Assembly (NCBI GenBank): GCA_947474435.1
Contig: CANJII010000009.1
Span: 32,349-96,348, forward strand
Source of the DNA: Chitinophagaceae bacterium
GTDB lineage: Bacteria; Bacteroidota; Bacteroidia; Chitinophagales; UBA10324
Direction of reading: 5' to 3'
DNA: 64,000 nt
In this document: piece by piece, positions 54,778 to 63,783 of the stretch
Numbering within the stretch: position 1 is the first letter of the stretch
Layout: every line of letters starts with the position of its first letter
The notes under the pieces: model-generated
What the model was told of the DNA's origin: nothing
The model's database searches: none
What the model saw: the letters and a program-made list of their open reading frames with translations, nothing else
Made by a program: the position numbers and the translations under genes

Positions 54778-55254
54778 ATGATTAAAAAAAATATAATGGC
54801 GAAGGGAAAAGCAGAAAATAATTACAACACCAACTTAGCATCGGAGTATCTGATGATGAGTTTACTTAGTCGTGCGGGTAAGGATGCTTACTTGTCGTTG
54901 GGAAATAAGAAGGGAGTAGATATTGTAATCACAACTGCAAAGGGCGGCTATGCGATTGTTGAAGTTAAGGGGGTAAATAAAAACAACGATTGGCTAATTG
55001 GGAGTAAGGGAATTTTTCCGACTGGCAAAAATTTATTTTATGCTCTCTTTTGTTTTCATGGGAAAATAAATGAGTTGGAATCGATTGCAGATTTCTGGTT
55101 GATACCGAGTGAAGATTTAGCTAAAAATCCTCCAGTAAAAGTTGCTAAGAATAAAGCGGAGACGGTATATGTTCAATATACTTTTGTGAGAGATAATTAT
55201 GAAAAGTACCGCAATACTTTTAAGTGGCTTGATGCTTACTTAGCTGTTAAGTGA
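54778..55254 (+). CDS. PD-(D/E)XK-like nuclease-fold protein inside the restriction locus
   Basis: About 159 residues with the arrangement GVDIVITTAKGGYAIVEVKG: Asp about 48, Glu about 62 and Lys about 64 fit the D...ExK core of PD-(D/E)XK nucleases. The N-terminus (NYNTNLASEYLMMSLLSRAG) is helical and recalls small restriction-endonuclease-like or DUF4365-type proteins. I recognise no named family with certainty. It lies 30 bases after hsdS and before the ATPase pair. The first possible start is a GTG at 54760; ATG at 54778 or 54796 is more likely. It could be an added nuclease or an accessory of the type I complex. Confidence 0.7.
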   Translation: MIKKNIMAKGKAENNYNTNLASEYLMMSLLSRAGKDAYLSLGNKKGVDIVITTAKGGYAIVEVKGVNKNNDWLIGSKGIFPTGKNLFYALFCFHGKINELESIADFWLIPSEDLAKNPPVKVAKNKAETVYVQYTFVRDNYEKYRNTFKWLDAYLAVK

Positions 55255-55341
55255 AACGAAATTCCGAAATGAAGTATCAATATAAAAATCGCAAATGGAA
55301 ATATTTACATTCGCTGACGCTAAAGAAAATTACAAATAGCC

Positions 55342-56565
55342 ATGAGTAAAATCAGAATAAAAAATTTCGGACCTATTAAGGAAGGCTTTGGTGAGAAATG
55401 GATTGACATAAAAAAAGTAACAGTTTTTATCGGCAATCAGGGAAGCGGAAAAAGCACCGCGGCAAAACTGATTTCAACTTTGAGTTGGATTGAGAAGGCA
55501 ATGGACAGAGGACAACTGAAACAGGATGAACTGAACACTTACAACCGTTTTGAAAAACAATTGAAGTATCAGCGTATTGACCATTACATCAAAGACAATT
55601 CAGAAATTGAATTTCTTGGTAAATCTTTTCACCTCAAATTTTCTGATGGCTCATTCAAAGCAAGTAAGGCAAATGAAAACGGTTATCTGCTTCCAAAAAT
55701 CATGTATGTGTCAGCAGAGAGAAATTTTTTGAGTGTTGTTGACCGTCCCGATAAACTGAAAAACCTTCCAAGTCCTTTGTTTACTTTTTTGGATGAATAC
55801 GACAGTGCAAGAAATCTTTACTGGAAAGGAATAACCCTCCCAATTAACAACGCACAGTTTGAATATGATAAGGGAAATAAAATTGCCCATATATCAGGTG
55901 ATGGTTTCAAATTGAGATTATCAGAAGCATCAAGTGGTTTTCAATCAACTGTTCCTTTGTTTCTTGTTACAAAATATTTAGCGGAGTCAATGACCCGTGA
56001 ATCAGACCCTTCAATCAAAGTTCCTTCTATTGAAGAACAAAGAAAACTGGCTAAGGAAATAGGAAGAATCATGAATGACAATGCCCTTAGCGAAGATGTG
56101 AAACAGGAATCGTTAAGACAGTTATCTTCTAAATATAAGCCGTCTTGCTTTATAAATATTGTGGAAGAACCCGAACAAAATTTATTTCCAAAATCACAAC
56201 GAAACATTTTGAATTCATTATTTGAGTATGCAAATATCACGAATGGAAATAAATTAATTCTTACAACTCATAGTCCATACATAGTAAATTATTTGACCTT
56301 GGCTATAAAGGCAAATGAAGTATTTGGAAAAGTTCAGAAAAAGCAAAATGATGAATTGAAAAATAAATTATCAGCAATTGTTCCGCTTAATTCTCTTGTT
56401 GATGCAAATGAAAGTGTTGTTTATGAAATGTCGGATGACGGAAAAATTTCTGAATTAGAAAAATATCATGGACTTCCGTCAGACGAAAATGAATTGAATC
56501 AGCGTATGGCTGAGAGCAACGAATTATTTGCAAACCTTTTAGAGATTGAAGACCAATGCCGATAA
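55342..56565 (+). CDS. AAA/SMC-like ATPase (OLD/RecF-like), candidate anti-phage gene
   Basis: A 407-residue ABC/SMC-type ATPase. Walker A GNQGSGKST is at residues 31-39, a signature-like LSEASSGFQSTVPL near 195, Walker B CFINIVEEPEQNLFP near 273 and the H-loop TTHSPYIVNY near 308. This order is seen in the ATPase subunits of several defence systems (AAA15/21, OLD, PtuA or AriA types), but I cannot place it in one. No TOPRIM domain follows within the protein. It overlaps the next gene by ten bases, so the two probably act as a pair. It sits between hsdS and hsdR, an unusual place. Confidence 0.85.
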   Translation: MSKIRIKNFGPIKEGFGEKWIDIKKVTVFIGNQGSGKSTAAKLISTLSWIEKAMDRGQLKQDELNTYNRFEKQLKYQRIDHYIKDNSEIEFLGKSFHLKFSDGSFKASKANENGYLLPKIMYVSAERNFLSVVDRPDKLKNLPSPLFTFLDEYDSARNLYWKGITLPINNAQFEYDKGNKIAHISGDGFKLRLSEASSGFQSTVPLFLVTKYLAESMTRESDPSIKVPSIEEQRKLAKEIGRIMNDNALSEDVKQESLRQLSSKYKPSCFINIVEEPEQNLFPKSQRNILNSLFEYANITNGNKLILTTHSPYIVNYLTLAIKANEVFGKVQKKQNDELKNKLSAIVPLNSLVDANESVVYEMSDDGKISELEKYHGLPSDENELNQRMAESNELFANLLEIEDQCR

Positions 56566-57080
56566 ATTTTTTTCAAGTCGGTTGCAAGACCGAATCAAAC
56601 CAACAACTTTTTGGGCTTTGCGATAATCCTGACCCTGCAAAAGACCCAGCATACATTGATGAAGTTGATTCAACAAAATGGATTGCAGAGGTTACAAACG
56701 GCGCATCGGTTAATGTTGATTTTTTTGCAGTTGACCATTGCCCCGGAATTCATCCAGTAAGAGTAAATGGTGAATCTGCCAAACGGTGTGATGGTATTCT
56801 AAGACATAATAACAAGCTAAGTTTTGTTGAACTGAAAGACAGAGACCACAGAGGTTGGATTAGTGGTGGAAGAAAACAAGTAACAGAAACGATTCAGTTT
56901 TTTCATGCGAATCACAACATAACAACTTATGCAAATGTTGATGCTTATGTTTCAAACAAGCAAAGACCATTAGCGGTAACAGGAAGTTATACTGAGGTTC
57001 AAAAATTTAAAGATGAAACAGCAATCATTCTCAGTAACGCAGGACTATTATTAAACATTAATAGAAATATTTCAATCTGA
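56556..57080 (+). CDS. PD-(D/E)XK-like partner of the AAA ATPase
   Basis: A 174-residue protein overlapping the ATPase gene by ten bases. CDGILRHNNKLSFVELKDRD fits the D...ExK nuclease core (Asp about 79, Glu about 92, Lys about 94), followed by a basic, aromatic helix (RGWISGGRKQVTETIQFFHA). Two early cysteines (VGCK, GLCDNP) and HCPG could bind metal. I know no family name. The coupling suggests an ATPase-gated nuclease pair, comparable in design to Septu or PARIS but with a different nuclease fold; this is inference. It ends three bases before hsdR. Confidence 0.75.
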   Translation: MPINFFQVGCKTESNQQLFGLCDNPDPAKDPAYIDEVDSTKWIAEVTNGASVNVDFFAVDHCPGIHPVRVNGESAKRCDGILRHNNKLSFVELKDRDHRGWISGGRKQVTETIQFFHANHNITTYANVDAYVSNKQRPLAVTGSYTEVQKFKDETAIILSNAGLLLNINRNISI

Positions 57081-57083
57081 CTA

Positions 57084-60059
57084 ATGTCATTCAACGAGCT
57101 CAATACCGTAGAACATTTTATCATTCACCGATTGACAGGTGTGAACCTGAATAATGTGGAGGCGGGTATGGTTGCGGAAGAGTCAGTTGATTATGACACG
57201 GTAAAATGGAAGTATGTGCAGAGTGAATTGCTGCAACGAAACATTGAAGATGTTTTATTGGAAAAGGAATTGACTGAATCATTATGCAGATTGAATCCTG
57301 AAATTGCAGCACAACCGGAACGAGCTGAAGAAGTGATTCATAAACTTCGTGCAATTCTTATTACCGTAAATAATGTCGGGTTGGTTCGCGCGAATGAAGA
57401 GTTTGCAAAATGGCTGAGAGGTGAAATCACTTTGCCATTTGGAAAAGGAGAACATCATGTTCCTATTCGGTTGATTGATTTTGAAAATTTAAAGAACAAC
57501 ACTTACATACTTACCAATCAACTTTCAATCAGAGCGAGAGAAACAAAAATTCCTGACACTGTTTTTTATGTGAATGGAATTCCGTTGGTAGTTGGCGAAG
57601 CAAAAACTCCTGTGCGACCTTCAGTAAGTTGGTTTGATGGCGCGCATGATATTCATGTGACTTACGAAAATTCGGTTCCGCAATTATTTGTTCCGAATAT
57701 TTTTTCGTTTGCCACAGAAGGAAAAGAATTATTTATTGGTGCGGTAAGAACTCCGTTGGAATTCTGGGCACCGTGGAGATTGGAAGATGAAAAAGATGAG
57801 TTGCAACATTTTGCCGGATTGACTGATGTATCGAAACAACTCACTCATTTACTGAAGCCATCAACACTACTTGACATACTTCAATACTTTACTGTGTATG
57901 CAACGAGCAATCAGAAAAAGAAAATAAAAGTTGTTTGTCGTTATCAGCAGTACGAAGGTGCAAATGCCATAGTGCAACGGGTGAAGGATGGAGAGATTAA
58001 GAAAGGATTGATTTGGCATTTTCAAGGTTCGGGAAAATCGTTATTGATGTTATTTGCTGCGCAAAAACTTCGCAAGCAACAAGAGTTAGGAAATCCGACT
58101 GTGATGATATTGGTTGACCGGATTGATTTGGATACGCAAATCACTGCAACATTTAATACCGCAGAAGTTCCGAACATGATAACCACCGACAGCATTCGGG
58201 AACTTCATGATTTGCTTGAACAGGATTCAAGGAAAATAATTATCACCATGATTCACAAGTTCAAAGATGCTTATCCCGATATGAATAAACGGGATAACAT
58301 TATTGTGATGGTGGATGAAGCTCACCGAACACAGGAGGGAGATTTAGGAAGGAAGATGCGCGCAGCATTGCCAAATGCTTTTCTCTTTGGGTTAACAGGA
58401 ACACCAATAAACAAAGCAGATAAAAATACTTTCTGGGCTTTTGGTGCAGAGCAGGATGCAGCGGGTTACATGAGCCGTTACACTTTCCAGGAAAGTATTC
58501 GTGACAATGCAACACTACCGTTACACTTTGAACCACGACTTCCGAATTATCATATCCGAAAGGAAGATTTAGACATTGCATTTAAAGAGCTCACAAATGA
58601 TTTGAGTGAGGAAGACAGAAACACATTGAGCCAAAAGGCAACTAACATGAATGTGTTTTTGAAATCACCAGAACGAGTGAACGCAATAGTGAAAGACATT
58701 GCCCAACATTTTCGTTTGCATGTTGAACCCGAAGGATTGAAAGCAATGATTGTTACACCTGACCGGTTTGCCTGCATTCAATACAAAGAAGAATTAGACA
58801 AACTGCTTTCACCGGAAAGAAGTGAAGTTGTAATCAGCACATCAGCGAGCGACACTTTTGAATTCAAGCAGCGGTGGGGAATGGATAAAGACAAACAAGA
58901 AAAAACTATTGAGCGATTTAATGATGCTGATTCTCCATTGAAGTTTTTAATTGTTACAGCAAAACTTTTAACGGGATTTGATTCTCCGATTTTGCAAACA
59001 ATGTATTTAGATAAATCGCTGAAAGACCATACACTGTTACAGGCGATTTGCAGAACCAATCGTTTGTTCCCGAATAAAACATTCGGAAGAATAGTTGATT
59101 ACTTCGGTGTGTTTGACAACACTGCAAAAGCATTGGCGTTCGATGAGGAATCTATCAAAGCAGTAATCACCAACCTGCAAGAGTTAAGAGATAAATTGCC
59201 AGAAGTAATTAAAAAATGTTTAGCACACTTCTTCAATATTGACAGAGGTGTTGCAGGGTTTGAAGGATTGCAAGCAGCACAAGATTGTATTAACTCGAAT
59301 GAAAAGCGTGATGCTTTTGCAAAAGATTTTAGTTCGCTTTCAAAATTGTGGGAAGCACTTTCACCCGATGAAGTATTGAACCAATTTCAGAAAGATTATA
59401 AATGGCTTTCGCAAGTTTATACTTCAGTTAAACCAACATCAAACGACAACGGAAGATTGTTGTGGCATGCATTGGGCGCACAAACAACAAAATTGATTCA
59501 TGACCACATTGTAGTGTCTGGAATTGTAACCGACATGGAGGAAATGGTTTTGAATGCTGAGGTGATTGATGATTTGATGAATAAGAAGGACCCGAACCAA
59601 GCAAAAAAATTATTAAAGATTTTAATTGGTCGGTTAGCTAATCACAAGGGAACAATAAAATTTAAAGAGCTGAGTGAGAGATTAGAAGCAGTGAGAGATA
59701 AGGCAGAGAAGGGTTTGATAAATTCAATTGAGTTCATCAAGGAACTTTGTCAGATAGCGAAAGAAACTTTACAAGCAGAGAAAGAAACAGAAACAAAAGA
59801 CGAACAGAAAAATGCGAAAGCAGCTTTGACAGAATTATTTCTTGAAATGAAAACAGAGAAGACACCTGCAATCGTAGAGAGAATTGTAAATGACATTGAT
59901 GAGATAGTTCGCATCGTTCGTTTTGATGGCTGGCAGAATTCAACTACCGGAGAAAAAGAAGTAAGAAAAGAGTTGAGAAAAATTCTTTGGATAAAATATA
60001 CCATCAAGGATGAAGAGCTTTTTAATAAAGCGTATGAATACATTAAAGAATACTATTAA
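57084..60059 (+). CDS. hsdR: Type I restriction endonuclease subunit HsdR
   Basis: The ATP-dependent translocase and nuclease of the type I system. The N-terminal nuclease domain shows PDTVFYVNGIPLVVGEAKTP (Asp about 157, ExK about 172-174). The SF2 helicase has Walker A QGSGKSLLM (about residue 315), DEAH (VDEAHRTQ, about 411), the TGTPI motif and the QAICRTNR motif VI. A C-terminal helical region binds HsdM. The length of 991 residues is normal and the frame is intact. It is separated from hsdS by three extra genes. Confidence 0.95.
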   Translation: MSFNELNTVEHFIIHRLTGVNLNNVEAGMVAEESVDYDTVKWKYVQSELLQRNIEDVLLEKELTESLCRLNPEIAAQPERAEEVIHKLRAILITVNNVGLVRANEEFAKWLRGEITLPFGKGEHHVPIRLIDFENLKNNTYILTNQLSIRARETKIPDTVFYVNGIPLVVGEAKTPVRPSVSWFDGAHDIHVTYENSVPQLFVPNIFSFATEGKELFIGAVRTPLEFWAPWRLEDEKDELQHFAGLTDVSKQLTHLLKPSTLLDILQYFTVYATSNQKKKIKVVCRYQQYEGANAIVQRVKDGEIKKGLIWHFQGSGKSLLMLFAAQKLRKQQELGNPTVMILVDRIDLDTQITATFNTAEVPNMITTDSIRELHDLLEQDSRKIIITMIHKFKDAYPDMNKRDNIIVMVDEAHRTQEGDLGRKMRAALPNAFLFGLTGTPINKADKNTFWAFGAEQDAAGYMSRYTFQESIRDNATLPLHFEPRLPNYHIRKEDLDIAFKELTNDLSEEDRNTLSQKATNMNVFLKSPERVNAIVKDIAQHFRLHVEPEGLKAMIVTPDRFACIQYKEELDKLLSPERSEVVISTSASDTFEFKQRWGMDKDKQEKTIERFNDADSPLKFLIVTAKLLTGFDSPILQTMYLDKSLKDHTLLQAICRTNRLFPNKTFGRIVDYFGVFDNTAKALAFDEESIKAVITNLQELRDKLPEVIKKCLAHFFNIDRGVAGFEGLQAAQDCINSNEKRDAFAKDFSSLSKLWEALSPDEVLNQFQKDYKWLSQVYTSVKPTSNDNGRLLWHALGAQTTKLIHDHIVVSGIVTDMEEMVLNAEVIDDLMNKKDPNQAKKLLKILIGRLANHKGTIKFKELSERLEAVRDKAEKGLINSIEFIKELCQIAKETLQAEKETETKDEQKNAKAALTELFLEMKTEKTPAIVERIVNDIDEIVRIVRFDGWQNSTTGEKEVRKELRKILWIKYTIKDEELFNKAYEYIKEYY

Positions 60060-60067
60060 AAATATTT

Positions 60068-60538
60068 ATGATTAACGATTTTGGAATTCTTATTTCACAT
60101 GGAGGACAAAATCATTCATGGAAAGATTTGATGATTTTTTTAAAATCAAAATATCCAGACATTGAGTTATTCGAATTGTCATTACAAAATAATAATGGCA
60201 ATACAGTTATTGAGAAATTGTCAGAAACAGTTTGTGAAGAGTGCAATTATGCAATAGTTATTATGACTAAGGAAGATGAACTTAAAAATGGAAAATTTTT
60301 AGCGAGACAAAATGTAGTTCATGAATTAGGTTATTGTCAGGGTGTTTTGGGAAGGCATAATGTCTTGCTAATTTTAGAGAAAGGAGTTGAAAAATTTTCC
60401 AACATTGGAGGAATTGTTTATGAGGAGTTTCAACTTAATATTCGAGAAGTTTTCTCAAAAGTTGAAAACCATATTGATGAAGCTATTGAACTTTGGGAAG
60501 ATGGTGAAGATGAATATGGTGATTGTGATGATGATTAA
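60068..60538 (+). CDS. TIR-like predicted nucleotide-binding protein
   Basis: A 156-residue protein. The start FGILISHGGQNHSWKDLMIF resembles the first strand and loop of TIR-like domains. Then NYAIVIMTKEDE and RQNVVHELGYCQGVLGRHNV (Arg about 80, Glu about 86) with GGIVYEEFQ match the predicted nucleotide-binding TIR-like family (as in CAP12-type domains of cyclic-nucleotide defence systems). The tail is very acidic. Such domains often cleave NAD+ when a phage is sensed. No cyclase gene is in view, so activation here, perhaps by the restriction complex, is unknown. It starts nine bases after hsdR and is probably in the same transcript. Confidence 0.75.
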   Translation: MINDFGILISHGGQNHSWKDLMIFLKSKYPDIELFELSLQNNNGNTVIEKLSETVCEECNYAIVIMTKEDELKNGKFLARQNVVHELGYCQGVLGRHNVLLILEKGVEKFSNIGGIVYEEFQLNIREVFSKVENHIDEAIELWEDGEDEYGDCDDD

Positions 60539-60568
60539 GGTATAGTGTAATTTTTTTCGCTTCAGATT

Positions 60569-60690
60569 TATTGTTGCTAAGGGTTAGGGATTGAAACGGA
60601 AAGCCCACAGCCGCAGCCGTGCAATAAGCTGTGCGCGAGGACTTGAAGAGTAAAGCCCGACGGTTTTTTTGTATTCAAAAAAACCGGAAC
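60569..60690. repeat. Conserved-looking noncoding element between the island and rimO
   Basis: Contains TAGGGATTGAAACGGAAAGC, CCCACAGCCGCAGCC, GAGTAAAGCCCGACGG and a 10-bp hairpin CGGTTTTTTT / AAAAAAACCG (60661-60686). From memory the phrase GGATTGAANCGGAAA ... AAGCCCG recurs downstream of genes in many Bacteroidota. It may be a transcribed structured element. The hairpin lacks a T tract, so a terminator role is doubtful. Confidence 0.4.
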
Positions 60691-60738
60691 CCCCAACTCC
60701 TTTTTATCAGAGCAAATAGTATTTCTTTGCCGCTCCGA

Positions 60739-62052
60739 ATGAAAACCAAAACCCTCCGCAAAAGCAAAGTACATGTAGTAACCCTCGGTTGCAGTAAAAA
60801 CACCGTGGACTCCGAAGTATTAATGGGGCAGTTGCGCGCCAACAACTTTACGGTGGCGCACGACAGCGATAACGACGACAGCGAAGTGGTGATCATTAAC
60901 ACCTGCGGTTTTATTGACAACGCGAAGCAGGAAAGCATTAACACGATACTGGAATACAGCGACCACAAGCGCGCGGGTCGCATTGATAAACTGATAGTGA
61001 CGGGGTGCCTGAGCCAGCGCTACCGCGATGAACTGAAGGACGAAATGAAGGAGGTGGACTCGTGGTTCGGCACATCGGAAATGCCCCGCCTGCTGAAGAC
61101 CCTGAAAGCCGACTACAAGCACGAGTTGGTGGGCGAACGGCTGCTGACCACACCATCGCACTATGCCTATGTGAAAATTTCGGAGGGGTGTAACAGAACC
61201 TGCTCGTTTTGCGCGATACCATTGATGCGCGGCAAGCACATTTCGAAACCGATGGAGGAAATTGAGGCGGAGATAAAGAAATTAGTGCGGCAGGGCGTGA
61301 AAGAATTTTTATTGATTGCGCAGGAACTGACTTACTATGGTCTGGATTTGTACAAGGAGCGGAAACTGCCGGAACTGTTACACCGCATTGCCGACATTGA
61401 TGGCGTGGAATGGATTCGTTTGCATTATGCATATCCGAATAAATTTCCGGTGGAGATACTGGATGTGGTGCGCGAGCGGTCGAACATTTGCAATTACTTA
61501 GATATTCCGTTTCAGCACATTAGCGACCCGGTGTTGAAAGCCATGAAGCGCCAAACCGACAAAGCGGAAATCACTGCATTGATAAATACGATTCGCGAAA
61601 GGGTTCCGGGCATTGCGTTGCGGACAACGATGCTGGTTGGTTTTCCGGGTGAGCGCAAGGAACACTTTGATGAACTGGTGGAGTTTGTGAAGGAGGTGAA
61701 ATTTGACCGCCTCGGTGTGTTCACTTATTCGCACGAGGAGGGCACGAGTGGTTATGATTTGAAGGATGATGTAACAGTTGCCACCAAGAAGAAGCGCGCA
61801 CAGCAGTTGATGGATGTGCAGCAGGAAATTTCGCGCGCGAAGAATGAAGGACAGATTGGCCGAACTCTCAGAGTGCTGTTTGACCGCAAGGAGGGCGAGT
61901 ACTTCATAGGGCGCACGGAGCACGACTCTCCTGAAATTGATAACGAGGTGTTGGTACGCGCAACGGACACTTACCTGCGCGTGGGAGATTTTGCCAATAT
62001 TAAAATTACCGGCGCCGAAGAGTTTGATTTGTATGGTGAAAAGGTTGATTAG
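60739..62052 (+). CDS. rimO: Ribosomal protein uS12 methylthiotransferase RimO
   Basis: A radical-SAM enzyme that adds a methylthio group to an aspartate of ribosomal protein S12. The UPF0004 domain (VVTLGCSKNTVDSEVLMGQL, IINTCGF, VTGCLSQRY) provides the first cluster cysteines. The radical-SAM CxxxCxxC is in GCNRTCSFC (Cys about 151, 155, 158), and a TRAM domain ends the protein. The long upstream ORF is noncoding; ATG at 60739 begins the family N-terminus. The gene is visibly richer in G and C than its neighbours. bshC follows after 10 bases. Confidence 0.95.
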   Translation: MKTKTLRKSKVHVVTLGCSKNTVDSEVLMGQLRANNFTVAHDSDNDDSEVVIINTCGFIDNAKQESINTILEYSDHKRAGRIDKLIVTGCLSQRYRDELKDEMKEVDSWFGTSEMPRLLKTLKADYKHELVGERLLTTPSHYAYVKISEGCNRTCSFCAIPLMRGKHISKPMEEIEAEIKKLVRQGVKEFLLIAQELTYYGLDLYKERKLPELLHRIADIDGVEWIRLHYAYPNKFPVEILDVVRERSNICNYLDIPFQHISDPVLKAMKRQTDKAEITALINTIRERVPGIALRTTMLVGFPGERKEHFDELVEFVKEVKFDRLGVFTYSHEEGTSGYDLKDDVTVATKKKRAQQLMDVQQEISRAKNEGQIGRTLRVLFDRKEGEYFIGRTEHDSPEIDNEVLVRATDTYLRVGDFANIKITGAEEFDLYGEKVD

Positions 62053-62062
62053 ATAAAAGGAT

Positions 62063-63715
62063 ATGAGCAGCACACTTCCATATACTGTTACACCGCTCGA
62101 TTATTCCGCAACAGGGTATTTTACAAAACTGATTACTGACTACCTGAAATGTGATGCATGGCTGAAACAGTTTTATGCGCATGAACCAACGATGCTGTCG
62201 GTGGAAGAAGCCATTCGCACAAAGCGAAATCAGAAACTTTACCGGAAAGAATTAGCGGATGCGTTGCTGAAACAGTATGATGGGTTGTTGAAGGAAGGGG
62301 ATGCTGCGCATAAAAATATTCTGGCGCTGAAAAAAGAAAATGCGTTCACGGTGGTAACCGCGCATCAGCCGAATTTATTTCTCGGTCCGTTGTATTTGAT
62401 TTATAAAATCACTTCGGCAATTAAGATGGCGGAGTTGCTGAACGAAAAATATCCGTCGGAAAAATTTATTCCGGTGTACTGGATGGGAAGCGAGGACCAT
62501 GATGTGGATGAGCTGAATCATATTTCGTTGTTCGGGAAGAAAATAGAATGGAACCTTAAGCAAAAAGGAAGCTTCGGGAATTATAACACCGAAAGTTTGG
62601 GCGGATTAATTGACGGACTGAAGGAAGTTGCAGGCAACTCGCCACATACTGATGAGTTGATACAATTATTAAAAACATCATACCTCGAAAGCAAAACAAT
62701 AACCGAAGCAACACGAAAACTGTTACACCATTTTTTCGGCAAGCAGGGCTTAGTGATTGTGGATGGAGATGATAGTGCGTTGAAAAAAATATTTCAACCA
62801 ATGATGCAGGATGAATTGCTGAACAGCACTTCCGAAAAATTAGTGAACGCGACTATTGTTAAACTAGAAGAGAATTATCCGGTGCAGGTGAAGCCAAGAA
62901 ATATCAACCTGTTTTATCTGAAAGAAAATCTTCGTGAACGGATAGTGAGAGAAACACCCCACCCAACCCTCTCCTTAGTAGAAGAGGGCAATACAAATAC
63001 AGCGTATAAGGTTTTAAATACTGATATTGTTTTCAGTCAGCAAGAAATACTGAGGGAGTTGGAAAATCATCCGGCGCGATTCAGTCCGAATGTAGTGTTG
63101 CGACCATTGTACCAGGAAATGATTCTGCCGAACATTGCATTCATCGGCGGCGGTGCAGAGGTTTCGTACTTTATGGAATTCAAAAATTCATTTGAGCATT
63201 ATAAAATCGCTTTCCCGATTTTGTTTTTGCGCAACTGTGCATTGGTGATTGATAAATCTTCAGCCGCACGAATGAATAAATTCGGCATCACCGAAACATC
63301 GTTGTTCACCGATACAGAAGAACTGATTAAATCATTCACACTGCAACAGGCAGGAGATTCTTTCCAGATGAATGAAGAGCGCAGCGAACTGGAAAAATTA
63401 TTTCAGCAATTGAAATCAAAAACTTCCGCACTTGATAAAACATTAGAGAATCAGATTGCAGCAGAACAAACCCGCGTGATGAAATTTATTCAGTCACTGG
63501 AAGAAAGACTCTTAAAAACCGAAAAGAAAAAACACGAGGACAGCATCCAGCAAATACGCAAGCTGATAGAAAAATTATTCCCTGATAATTCATTGCAGGA
63601 GCGCCACGAAAGTTTCATCGCCTTTTATCTTTCTCACGGAGATGAGTTCTTTACTATTATTCACGAGGCATTTGATCCTTTTGAAAAGAAGTTTAGTGTT
63701 ATCAGTTTGCAGTAA
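62063..63715 (+). CDS. bshC: Bacillithiol biosynthesis cysteine-adding enzyme BshC
   Basis: Adds cysteine to glucosaminyl-malate to finish bacillithiol, the low-molecular-weight thiol of Bacillota and many Bacteroidota. The Rossmann-type core has TAHQPNLFLGPLYLIYKITS and PVYWMGSEDHDVDELNHI, and VVLRPLYQEMILPNIAFIGG follows. A C-terminal coiled coil (QRKS-rich, about residues 440-510) is normal for the family. At 550 residues it is slightly longer than usual; residues about 298-308 (TPHPTLSLVEEG) are encoded by an inserted palindromic repeat. Ten bases separate it from rimO. Confidence 0.95.
   Translation: MSSTLPYTVTPLDYSATGYFTKLITDYLKCDAWLKQFYAHEPTMLSVEEAIRTKRNQKLYRKELADALLKQYDGLLKEGDAAHKNILALKKENAFTVVTAHQPNLFLGPLYLIYKITSAIKMAELLNEKYPSEKFIPVYWMGSEDHDVDELNHISLFGKKIEWNLKQKGSFGNYNTESLGGLIDGLKEVAGNSPHTDELIQLLKTSYLESKTITEATRKLLHHFFGKQGLVIVDGDDSALKKIFQPMMQDELLNSTSEKLVNATIVKLEENYPVQVKPRNINLFYLKENLRERIVRETPHPTLSLVEEGNTNTAYKVLNTDIVFSQQEILRELENHPARFSPNVVLRPLYQEMILPNIAFIGGGAEVSYFMEFKNSFEHYKIAFPILFLRNCALVIDKSSAARMNKFGITETSLFTDTEELIKSFTLQQAGDSFQMNEERSELEKLFQQLKSKTSALDKTLENQIAAEQTRVMKFIQSLEERLLKTEKKKHEDSIQQIRKLIEKLFPDNSLQERHESFIAFYLSHGDEFFTIIHEAFDPFEKKFSVISLQ
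62953..62988. repeat. Palindromic interspersed element inside bshC
   Basis: ACACCCCACCCAACCCTCTC then CTTAGTAGAAGAGGG forms a CCCTCT/AGAGGG stem around a 10-base loop. It resembles the dnaE copy (2240-2276) with several changes and is read in frame. Confidence 0.7.
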
Positions 63716-63783
63716 GTCGACAGAAAAAAATCCGGTATTTCTATTTATGAAAAATGCGTTTTATCCCGCATAGAAAAAAAATA

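Noticed and set aside
60631..60738. N-terminal extension of RimO
   Set aside because: These codons overlap the repeat-like noncoding element and precede the family N-terminus at 60739.
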